Shown here: positions 9,054-16,827 of the stretch, piece by piece
Layout of the letters: every line of letters starts with the position of its first letter
Numbering within the stretch: the first letter of the stretch is position 1
From: Candidatus Nitrosocosmicus sp.
Lineage (GTDB): Archaea; Thermoproteota; Nitrososphaeria; Nitrososphaerales; Nitrososphaeraceae
Direction of reading: 5' to 3'
Length of the DNA: 64,000 nucleotides
NCBI GenBank assembly: GCA_031177355.1
Contig: JAPSGR010000003.1
Span: 45,011 to 109,010 of the forward strand
Translations under genes and position numbers: made by a program
The notes under the pieces: model-generated
Seen by the model: only the letters and a program-made list of their open reading frames with translations
What the model was told of the DNA's origin: nothing
Databases searched by the model: none

Positions 9054-9816
9054 TCTATTCTATGTCTAGTCACAAATTATTCAATATATGTATTACTAAA
9101 TTATCATTGTTAGCGCAATATCGTCTCCTCTATTTAAGGAATTAGACCCTAGACTGGGATATGATAGATGACGATATATTCGAAACTTCTATTTTGAACA
9201 ACAAACCTGGCGTCGGGTGATTTTCTAGTATGTTATAATTTACAATTTCAATATATATAAAAATTTATGATCTAACCAAATATAAACATAGGATATTACT
9301 TATATAATATGTACATAATTTTTCTCAATTTGGTAGAATAGTATATAGTTAATCTATAGAAACTTATTAGTTGACATAATATTTGGTTTATTCGTCATAA
9401 TTTCCGTTAATAAAATTCAGCGGCTTGAAATGGTTTTCAATAGGGGTTCGACCAGTTCGTTCTGTTTACTAGATTTCCTAGGTGAAAGGTAATAGTTTGA
9501 GCATGATTCCATTACGAGCTTTAACAGAAAAAACGATCTACAATAATACCCAACCAGTTACTAAAATTGAGGGTTTGTCATATTGTTAACTATTTGAAAT
9601 TTCACCTATCTTTTGCTCACATCTAAAAATTAATACTTATAATCTTCTTAACTAAAGTCATAGTTTTAAATCACTAAATAATATCTCATAACAGATTATT
9701 TCATGGTGAAAACTTCATTTTTGTTTTATTTTATATAGTAACACCACTAAATGTAAATAGAGAATGAACTCCGAAATCTAGATTTTTATGTATGTATTAT
9801 AATAATTTAATTTTAT
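9054..9816. other. Long intergenic region, no gene recognised
   Basis: About 760 bases between the rps24e start and the phosphoglycolate phosphatase gene, very AT-rich with stops in all frames. It must contain the promoters of both flanking divergent units (for example the TATA-like stretch at 9797-9812). The only structure seen is a 9-base inverted repeat, TAGGTGAAA at 9479-9487 and TTTCACCTA at 9600-9608, enclosing a less AT-rich segment (9420-9600) that could be an RNA gene. No tRNA, 5S, 7S or RNase P RNA features were found. Confidence 0.5.
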
Positions 9817-10524
9817 TTGCAAAAGATAAAGTGGTTTGCTGTAGATATAGATGGAACAATGACTATTAACGGTAATGGCATGGTTAACCTTGACGCCTTA
9901 TTTAAGTTGAGGTATTTGGTAAAACTAGGCTATCATGTGATATATGTTACAGGTCGCTCATCTATTGAAGCAATTGCACTTGCAGTGTTTGGGGGAACAA
10001 CGCAAATTGCTATTGGTGAAAACGGGGGTGTCTTAAGTACAGGTCCAAGTAAACATCAAATACTCGCTAATAAGGAACGATGTTTGAAGGGTTTCAACTT
10101 GTTAAAAAGAAACATTAATCATGTATCTCAGAAATCAGTGTTCCCAAGAATGAGTGAAGTGGTATTAGAGAGAACATTTAACCTTGATCATGGCAATCAA
10201 GTTTTCAGAAACAATGGCGCCGCCTTGGTTTTAGTAGACAGTAATTATGCTTTTCACATTAATGAAACCAATGTTAATAAAGGATTTGGTTTAGAATTTT
10301 TAATGAAAATGTATGGAATTAGTCACGACGAAATAGTCTCTATTGGTGATAGCCTGACGGATATTCCCATGTTCCGAAAATCCCGGTATAGTATTACCTT
10401 TGAAAACTCAGACCAAATTGTAAAAGATAATGCGACTCATGTCGTGAAGGGAACAAATGGTAACGGGTTAATAAATGCGATAGACTTGGTCTTTGAATTT
10501 AAGAGCCATAGTGAATTTTTATGA
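9817..10524 (+). CDS. Phosphoglycolate phosphatase, archaeal HAD type
   Basis: HAD-superfamily hydrolase of the archaeal phosphoglycolate phosphatase / sucrose-phosphatase-like (C2 cap) group. Motif I is DIDGT at residues 9-13, motif II a Thr in YVTGRSS, and motif IV GDSLTDIPMF near residue 180. Length 235 is normal. The start is TTG, which places motif I at the usual distance from the N-terminus. Its stop overlaps the argS start as ATGA. In these organisms it would detoxify 2-phosphoglycolate; related phosphatase activities cannot be excluded. Confidence 0.85.
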   Translation: MQKIKWFAVDIDGTMTINGNGMVNLDALFKLRYLVKLGYHVIYVTGRSSIEAIALAVFGGTTQIAIGENGGVLSTGPSKHQILANKERCLKGFNLLKRNINHVSQKSVFPRMSEVVLERTFNLDHGNQVFRNNGAALVLVDSNYAFHINETNVNKGFGLEFLMKMYGISHDEIVSIGDSLTDIPMFRKSRYSITFENSDQIVKDNATHVVKGTNGNGLINAIDLVFEFKSHSEFL

Positions 10525-12530
10525 TATTAGAGGAAGTTGTTGATGAGATTGATAGGTGCTTAAAGGAAGTACTAAATAAAATAAACGTGCCAGACTCTAA
10601 AATAGACTATAATATTACTGAGCCACCTGTTCCTGAATTTGGTGACTTTTCTACAAATATTTGCTTTCAATTATCTAAAACTTTAAAAAAATCCCCAATT
10701 CAAATAGCCCAAGACATAGTTGAAGAAGCACTGCAATTATGCTCCAACTGGAATAATAGAATATGGATTATTAGAGCCACAGTTGAGAAACCAGGATTTA
10801 TCAATTTTGTTCTAGATAAAGAGGCCTTGATAGCGAAGTTTTTGCAAATCGCTGATAATAAAGAAGCTTTATTGACTTCGAGAACTAATACCCAGAATAA
10901 TGATTACACTATTCTTATTGAGCATACAAGTGTAAATCCAAATAAGGCTCTGCATGTGGGGCATTTGAGAAATGCGATTATCGGAGATTGTTTGTATAGG
11001 ATCTTTAAAAAGACAGGGAAACCGGTAAAAGTTTTAAACTATATCGATGACTCCGGACTCCAAGTTGCAGACATAATTGTCGGCTTCAAATATGCAGGGC
11101 TATCCTCTAGCGAATACTACGATTCCGATTCAAAGGAATCTAAAAAGTTCGACCATTATTGTGGAAATGACGTATATGTCAAAATAAATGAGATGTATTC
11201 GAATAGACCAGATTTACTTGAAAGAAGAACAAAGGTCTTAAGAGACCTTGAGGACCCCCTATCAAACACTTCGATTTTTACACAGAGTATAGTGAGAAGA
11301 GTATTAACTGATCAACTAAGGACGACTTGGAATTTCAAAATTCATTATGATATACTTAATTTTGAATCTCAAATTGTACAGTCAAATCTTTGGTCGGATT
11401 TGTTTGAAGCGCTAAAAGAGAATCGCATTATTAGGTATGAAACTGATGGAAAAAACACAGGATGTTGGGTCTATAGCTCCGAAACCGAAGGTGACAAAGT
11501 TTTGGTTAGGAGTGACGCAACGCTAACATATTTTGCAAAAGATATTCCTTACGCCGCTTGGAAGTTAGGTTATTTGAAAAATCCATTCCGCTTTGAATAT
11601 TTTGCTACCCAATGGGATTCCTCTGAATTATACGCGACATCTTTAGAGAGTGTGAAAAGCGATGATGATGCAGCTATCAGAATCAAACGGAAAAGCAGCT
11701 ATAACAACTTATCTATTAATTTTGATAAAATTGTAAAAGTTATCACCATAATTGATTCCAGGCAAGAAAGGTTACAGAATTTATTGGTAGAAATATTGAC
11801 AAAATTAGGACTACAATCATCTAAATACGAGTATTTAGGTTACGAGCCCGTAATATTGAGTAAAAACACTCTGTCAATGATTGGCATCAACTTAGAGAAA
11901 GATAAAGCTGTTCATATGTCTGGAAGGAAAGGGATTTTCATCGAAGCAGATCTTGCATTGAAAATACTTGAAGAAAAATCATTGTCTGAAACAAAAAAAA
12001 GAAATCCTGATCTATCTGAAATGCAATTGCTTAATATATCCAGAGAGATAGCAATTTCCGCAATCAGGTATTATTTCGTAAAGTATGATTTCGGTAAAGT
12101 TATTACATTTGATGTTAACGAATCTCTAAGCCTTGAAGGCGATACTGCCCCTTATATTCAGTATGCTTATGCAAGAGCCAAAAAAATTAAAGACAAATTA
12201 ATGGAAACGCAACCACTATCTGACGATGATCCTAACATGGTAGGTCTAACGAGATCTAGTTTTTCACAGATTGAAATAGATCTTGTAAAGCATGTATGTA
12301 ACTATACCATCGACCTAAATCAATCATCTGAAAAAGCCAATCCAAAACTCTTGGCAAAATATCTATTCAAACTGGCTACATTATTTAACAATTTTTATGA
12401 GAAGTCACCAATTTTAAGAGAAAGTGATCCTAATTTATTGAAACTGCGAATAATGATACTTAAATCTTGCTTGATAGTATTTGAGCATAATATGGAAATA
12501 ATTGGTATCACACCACTTGATAGAATGTGA
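10521..12530 (+). CDS. argS: Arginyl-tRNA synthetase
   Basis: Class I aminoacyl-tRNA synthetase charging tRNA-Arg. Seen in order: N-terminal Add1 domain, the HIGH-type motif HVGHLRN near residues 143-149, a KMSKS-equivalent MSGRKG near 465, and a C-terminal all-helical DALR anticodon-binding domain (QYAYARAKKI onwards). At 669 residues it is on the long side; the extra length lies in connective sequence in the catalytic half and shows no broken frame. ATG start overlaps the phosphatase stop by 4 bases. Confidence 0.96.
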   Translation: MILEEVVDEIDRCLKEVLNKINVPDSKIDYNITEPPVPEFGDFSTNICFQLSKTLKKSPIQIAQDIVEEALQLCSNWNNRIWIIRATVEKPGFINFVLDKEALIAKFLQIADNKEALLTSRTNTQNNDYTILIEHTSVNPNKALHVGHLRNAIIGDCLYRIFKKTGKPVKVLNYIDDSGLQVADIIVGFKYAGLSSSEYYDSDSKESKKFDHYCGNDVYVKINEMYSNRPDLLERRTKVLRDLEDPLSNTSIFTQSIVRRVLTDQLRTTWNFKIHYDILNFESQIVQSNLWSDLFEALKENRIIRYETDGKNTGCWVYSSETEGDKVLVRSDATLTYFAKDIPYAAWKLGYLKNPFRFEYFATQWDSSELYATSLESVKSDDDAAIRIKRKSSYNNLSINFDKIVKVITIIDSRQERLQNLLVEILTKLGLQSSKYEYLGYEPVILSKNTLSMIGINLEKDKAVHMSGRKGIFIEADLALKILEEKSLSETKKRNPDLSEMQLLNISREIAISAIRYYFVKYDFGKVITFDVNESLSLEGDTAPYIQYAYARAKKIKDKLMETQPLSDDDPNMVGLTRSSFSQIEIDLVKHVCNYTIDLNQSSEKANPKLLAKYLFKLATLFNNFYEKSPILRESDPNLLKLRIMILKSCLIVFEHNMEIIGITPLDRM

Positions 12531-12588
12531 AAAAGTAGAATAGATAGCAAAAAGGTTAATAAATCTCACAAATTCATTCCCAAATAGT

Positions 12589-13209
12589 TTGATAGATCTT
12601 TTTAGCTTGCCTGAGAGACTAATTTTGCAGTTTCCAGGGATACATTATACTCAACATCCTATATTTCCTGACATGTTCACTTCTGCGGTTATTGCAGCCA
12701 TAATAGCTATTGCCCTAAATTTGGCTATGGCCCTTTTAAGAAGAAAAACAACAAACATCGAAAAAATGAAGACAGTAATGAAAGAAACCGGAGAATGGAG
12801 AAAAAAGTATACTGAAGCAATCAAAAAAAGGGATAAGCAACAAATTGAAGAATTGAAGAAAAAGCAATCACAAATGCAAAAAATGAGTATGGAGATGCAG
12901 CAGCAGCAGATGCGCCCTATGATGCTTTACATGATCCCATCATTCATGTTGTGGATATTTCTATTTCCAGCTATTTTCGGCCAGACGGTCGCCTTATCGC
13001 CTATTGCAATTCCATACTTGACCTGCTCTGACGAGAATGTTAGATTAGACACTCCTGTACAGACGACTAATAGCACAAATACTGAAGTGAAGCAAGGACC
13101 TTGTAAGGTACCGGGTCAGGTATTCCTGTGGGGATGGTTTTTATTAGTTAACTTTGCCTTTAGCGGAATCGTCGCGAAAGTAACTAATACAAGTATCCCT
13201 ACATTTTAA
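12589..13209 (+). CDS. DUF106 (EMC3/TMCO1/YidC-like) membrane protein
   Basis: Archaeal member of the Oxa1 superfamily thought to help insert membrane proteins. Three hydrophobic segments are visible (about 29-50, 112-130, 178-198). Between the first two is a charged, methionine- and glutamine-rich coiled coil (about 57-108), the arrangement of archaeal YidC-like DUF106 proteins. Start TTG. It follows argS by 58 bases. Together with SRP54 and SRP19 it is part of the membrane-targeting gene set in this window, though not in one operon. Confidence 0.85.
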   Translation: MIDLFSLPERLILQFPGIHYTQHPIFPDMFTSAVIAAIIAIALNLAMALLRRKTTNIEKMKTVMKETGEWRKKYTEAIKKRDKQQIEELKKKQSQMQKMSMEMQQQQMRPMMLYMIPSFMLWIFLFPAIFGQTVALSPIAIPYLTCSDENVRLDTPVQTTNSTNTEVKQGPCKVPGQVFLWGWFLLVNFAFSGIVAKVTNTSIPTF

Positions 13210-13288
13210 AGTAGAATTAGACATAGTATTAGAATTGTTCAAGTGCAAAAAAAGATATATTTATTCGTGAGGAATACTATCATTTATA

Positions 13289-14404
13289 ATGGAAAAGATT
13301 TTTGGGAGGAAACTTTTGTCGGATAGAAACAATTCTAAGTCTTCCCTTACTGCTAGCGGATACAAAATTACTGAAGATGACATAAAGAAAGTTAATTTGT
13401 ATAACAAAGGAGTTAACAAAATGTCAGAGGAAAAATTTGATGATGCTATCAGATGTTTTGATCTTTCGTTAAGAATAGATCCATATTTTGTGGATTCACT
13501 GATAAAGAAAGGATATTCCCATTTTCATTTGAACCAATTCAATTTAGCTATTTCATTATTTGACCAGGTACTGGAGATTGACATTAATAACTCCGAGGTA
13601 TGGAATTTGAAAGGACTGGTCTATTATAAATCCAAAAATTACGAGAAGGCCATAGAATGTTGCCAGAAAGCATTAGACATTAATCCTAACGATCCTATGA
13701 TATGGTACAATTACGCATGTTATTTGACGCTAGATGGTAAAACGAGTGAAGGTATGGAAGCTTTGAAAAAGTCTATTGAGTTAGATATATCGAACGCAAA
13801 AAAAGCTGTAAAAGACAGAGATTTTTTGAGCGCGAGGATGGAGGAGGATTATAAGAGGATAATTGAAGTAGTGATTTTGGAGTCGATTAGGCAAGGAAAT
13901 GATCACTTGGGAAAGATATTATGGATAACTGGTTTGGATAGAGAAGACATACAAGATGCTACTACTCGTTTAGCTAATAAGGGCCTATTAATCAAGAACA
14001 TCAAGAAGTCGTTTAGTGGGAAGGAGGAACAGTATGAATTGACTAAAGAACTTATTTCAAAAATTGGAGTAGAAAAGCGAAAAAATTTATCACATTCAAA
14101 ACAATTTGAAAGAAAGAAAGAGGTATTTCTATCCTCTCAGCAGTTGAAAGATATAAGCAAGATTCTTTACGAAGCATCAGAATCCTCACAGAGAGGCGAC
14201 TTAAACAAGCTGTTACAAAACATTGATCAGTTACTCAACCCCATTCTACATGGAACAGTTATACTAGATAATTTCTTTGAAGAACATAGAGAGTTAAGAT
14301 TATTTAATAGTAGATTAAGAGAAAGGGGACAGGAATACCTTAACTCAAATAAAGAGGAGATTTCAAGGTTTATGCTAGAAATGGATAAAAAAGTCAGAGG
14401 CTAA
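13289..14404 (+). CDS. TPR-repeat protein with possible C-terminal winged helix
   Basis: Residues about 33-170 form at least four tetratricopeptide repeats (for example ALRIDPYFVDS..., EVWNLKGLVYYKSKNYEKAIECCQKAL, MIWYNYACYL), so the protein binds partners. Residues about 185-255 (ILESIRQGNDHLGKILWITGLDREDI...) look like a winged-helix segment by pattern, then a helical tail. No signal peptide. ATG start with a TATA-like sequence at 13252-13265. Function unknown; it converges with purN. Confidence 0.8.
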   Translation: MEKIFGRKLLSDRNNSKSSLTASGYKITEDDIKKVNLYNKGVNKMSEEKFDDAIRCFDLSLRIDPYFVDSLIKKGYSHFHLNQFNLAISLFDQVLEIDINNSEVWNLKGLVYYKSKNYEKAIECCQKALDINPNDPMIWYNYACYLTLDGKTSEGMEALKKSIELDISNAKKAVKDRDFLSARMEEDYKRIIEVVILESIRQGNDHLGKILWITGLDREDIQDATTRLANKGLLIKNIKKSFSGKEEQYELTKELISKIGVEKRKNLSHSKQFERKKEVFLSSQQLKDISKILYEASESSQRGDLNKLLQNIDQLLNPILHGTVILDNFFEEHRELRLFNSRLRERGQEYLNSNKEEISRFMLEMDKKVRG

Positions 14405-14412
14405 ATAGCCTC

Positions 14413-15027
14413 CTAAATTTGAAAGACTCTATTTTCTTTTATGACAAGCTTGTTTGTAGCCAGAAGTTTAAGAGCTTTAACATAAATTTTATGCTCCTCA
14501 ATCAATATACGTTGAGAGAGAGTAACTTCAGTATCAGTATCAAACACAGGAACACACTTTTGCAATATTATAGGACCAGAATCTATACCAACATCTACTA
14601 AGTGGACTGTACAGCCTGTGACCTTGACGCCGGCTAGGAGGGCTTGTTTCTGTGCATTAAGCCCTTTAAAAGAAGGAAGCAATGAAGGATGAATGTTGAC
14701 AATACGGTTCTTATAGAGATTCACAAATTCTGGACTTAAAATTCGCATAAATCCAGCCAAGCAAATAAGACCGTCATTTTTTAAAAAATTATTATATTGT
14801 AGTTCATGTATTAGATTATTCTCAAACTCTTGTTTACTTTCACCAGGCCTAATGATAATAGTATTTGCACCAAATTCTTTTTTGGCAACCTCCAAGCCAG
14901 GTGCATCCACCTTGTTTGAAACTACTATTATTTCATTAATTCCTTCCAATTCTCCACTTTTATGTGCTTGTAGTATCGATTTCATGTTACTGCCTCTACC
15001 AGAGATAAGAATGGCTAAATTTATCAA
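14413..15027 (-). CDS. purN: Phosphoribosylglycinamide formyltransferase
   Basis: Transfers formyl from 10-formyl-tetrahydrofolate (or a C1-carrier analogue) to GAR in step 3 of purine synthesis. The substrate phosphate loop ISGRGSN is at residues 8-14; the catalytic Asn-His pair lies in NIHPSLLPSFKG (near 110), and the catalytic Asp in VDVGIDSGPI (near 145). Length 204 is typical. Other purine genes are scattered in the window (purS at 19.4 kb, purC at 49.2 kb) rather than clustered. Confidence 0.95.
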   Translation of the reverse strand: MINLAILISGRGSNMKSILQAHKSGELEGINEIIVVSNKVDAPGLEVAKKEFGANTIIIRPGESKQEFENNLIHELQYNNFLKNDGLICLAGFMRILSPEFVNLYKNRIVNIHPSLLPSFKGLNAQKQALLAGVKVTGCTVHLVDVGIDSGPIILQKCVPVFDTDTEVTLSQRILIEEHKIYVKALKLLATNKLVIKENRVFQI

Positions 15028-15145
15028 TTAATCAAATATTAAATGAACTCACAATATTTAGTTAGTTGTGAAATAATTATTTTTACGGTTATCAGAACCG
15101 TGTATATTCTATTATTGTCAATATTCTGAAATCTGATAATAATAA

Positions 15146-15946
15146 TCATTTTGGTAATGAAAGCCCGTCATAAATCATCTTTAAAGATACTAGAATCAAG
15201 AGTCCACTAAAAATTCTCAAAAGGAATGAAGAACTCAGTCTTACTGCTAATAAACTCCCAAATGTGCCACCAATTATTGACCCAAACGCTAAAATTAATC
15301 CCATTTGATAATCCGGTCTACCCTGTAAAACAAAAAGGAGCAATCCTGAAAGGGAGGTAAATAACAGTGCAAATTGTGACGTAGCAGTAGAATATTTAAT
15401 GCTGAATTTCATTATCATAATTAAACAAGGAACAAAGATAATACCTCCTCCCACTCCGAAGCTGCTTGAAACAATTCCTGCACCAAATGACAAAGAGATC
15501 AAAAATATTAATTTTATGTACTTGGCAGTATGTATTTCGCTATTAGATTTAGACTCTAATTTCTGAATGGCAAATAACTTATGTCTTAACATTAGATAAG
15601 TTGCGGTACATAGTAGAATTATTGCAAAGAAATACCTAAATTGTTCATAGGTGAAAGAATTCGATAAGTAAACCCCTATCAGAGTTCCTGGGATCGAGGC
15701 AGTAGCCAAAATTAAACCAATTTTAATTTGGACGAGTTTTTTTCGCAGAAACTGAATTGAAGATGAAATACTACTGAAAAAAACCGCAATTAAGCTGGTA
15801 GCTGAAATTTGAGATGGAGTATAATTTAGAAAACTTAGATAAGGTCCATTTATTATGCCACCGCCAACTCCAACCAATGATCCAATGAATCCTGCAAGCA
15901 ATGAAACAAAAAATCCTACATAAAGATCATTCATATAATTTATCAC
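15146..15946 (-). CDS. TauE/SafE (TSUP) family membrane transporter
   Basis: Integral membrane protein with about eight hydrophobic helices and the internal duplication of the TSUP family: GSLVGVGGGIINGPYL near residue 22 is echoed by SSSFGVGGGIIFVPCL near residue 160. The family exports sulfite, sulfonates or related anions. Length 266 is normal. It is preceded by a small membrane protein on the same strand, 35 bases away, which may be a co-transcribed accessory. Substrate cannot be assigned. Confidence 0.9.
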   Translation of the reverse strand: MINYMNDLYVGFFVSLLAGFIGSLVGVGGGIINGPYLSFLNYTPSQISATSLIAVFFSSISSSIQFLRKKLVQIKIGLILATASIPGTLIGVYLSNSFTYEQFRYFFAIILLCTATYLMLRHKLFAIQKLESKSNSEIHTAKYIKLIFLISLSFGAGIVSSSFGVGGGIIFVPCLIMIMKFSIKYSTATSQFALLFTSLSGLLLFVLQGRPDYQMGLILAFGSIIGGTFGSLLAVRLSSSFLLRIFSGLLILVSLKMIYDGLSLPK

Positions 15947-15981
15947 TCAAGTCAGATAATTTGTATATGTGGCTTATCTTG

Positions 15982-16203
15982 TTAAAATTCCTTTGAAGAT
16001 TTATTAGCCCAATATAATATGGCTATTGTGCTAATTCCGGATCCAATTACCCCAGCAATCAGTGCTTCAAAAAAATACTTCGAAAATAGATTTGGAATAA
16101 AGGTATAAAAAAAATTTAGAATAGAAGGTAAAATAGAGTAAACTAGAATTCCTCCCATAAAGCCTAGGATCCAAAACAATACAATCAAGAGTAGCCTATT
16201 CAT
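15982..16203 (-). CDS. Small two-helix membrane protein
   Basis: Not recognised. The 73-residue protein has hydrophobic helices at about 3-30 and 45-65 and a short charged tail. It sits just upstream of the TSUP transporter gene on the same strand (35-base gap), so it may share its transcript and perhaps its membrane role. ATG start. Hydrophobic pattern and spacing support expression; no homologue is known to me. Confidence 0.6.
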   Translation of the reverse strand: MNRLLLIVLFWILGFMGGILVYSILPSILNFFYTFIPNLFSKYFFEALIAGVIGSGISTIAILYWANKSSKEF

Positions 16204-16333
16204 CCATAAATCCCATTTAAGACATGAAAGGTATATTTTATTTTATTATTAAATTTTTATGCAAATATGTCAATGGCAGACAAAATAAAGCTATTAATAT
16301 GAATAACGTAAAAATCAAAGTGTGTGATTCGAA

Positions 16334-16624
16334 TTGACCGTAACAAAGAAAGAATTAAAACAAAAGGAGAATATAGAAAGATTAAATAACGCGATATCTA
16401 CGTTAGATTCGCTCATCAAAAATGTGAATATTCAAAGGAACATAAGAAATATGATAAGAGAAGTATTGGCTATTTTAAAAGATGAAAAAGGGGGGAGCAT
16501 CTCAGTTAGAGCAGCAAACGCCATTAGTATGTTAGATGGTGTTACCCAAAATCCACAAATGCAATCACATATTAGAACAAGTTTATGGCAAGTTGTTTCA
16601 GCGCTTGAAAGCATTCGTGAATAA
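16334..16624 (+). CDS. UPF0147 family protein
   Basis: Small all-helical archaeal protein of unknown function. Two similar segments (RLNNAISTLDSLI...NIRNMIREVLAIL and RAANAISMLDGVT...HIRTSLWQVVSAL) show the internal repeat typical of UPF0147. The family is nearly universal in archaea. Start TTG at 16334, which gives the charged KKELKQKENIERL lead-in. It converges with the small zinc-finger gene at 16641-16778. Confidence 0.88.
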   Translation: MTVTKKELKQKENIERLNNAISTLDSLIKNVNIQRNIRNMIREVLAILKDEKGGSISVRAANAISMLDGVTQNPQMQSHIRTSLWQVVSALESIRE

Positions 16625-16640
16625 TTTGTTCTCCCTTGTA

Positions 16641-16778
16641 CTATGAAGTAGGTTTCCCGGGCTTTGGAGGCGGAGGTAACTTCTCCAATTTATGACTGGG
16701 ATTAGCTAAATAGTGGCGCGAGGCTCCTTCTCCACTTAAAACAATATTACAATTTATACATCTATATCTTATTGCCAA
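16641..16778 (-). CDS. Small zinc-finger protein (45 residues)
   Basis: A short open frame found by reading the gap between UPF0147 and fttA. The start is TTG at 16778, with an in-frame stop three codons upstream, and the protein begins MAIRYRCINCNIVLSGEG. It has C-x2-C (Cys7, Cys10) followed by His22 and His29, a C2H2-like zinc site, then a proline/lysine tail (EKLPPPPKPGKP). The clean metal site and dense spacing argue for a real gene downstream of fttA on the same strand. Its role is unknown; nucleic-acid binding is a guess from the finger and basic tail. Confidence 0.65.
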   Translation of the reverse strand: MAIRYRCINCNIVLSGEGASRHYLANPSHKLEKLPPPPKPGKPTS

Positions 16779-16827
16779 CTGAGTTCAACATTTAGAACAT
16801 CATACATAGGAAAAAACCTATCGAAAC

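Noticed and set aside
9161..9220. 19-codon ATG frame in the long gap
   Set aside because: Too short, no start signal and no feature; chance frame in AT-rich DNA.
10521..12530. Possible frameshift or fusion in argS because of its length
   Set aside because: The frame is continuous and all class I and DALR motifs are in order; extra residues are linkers.
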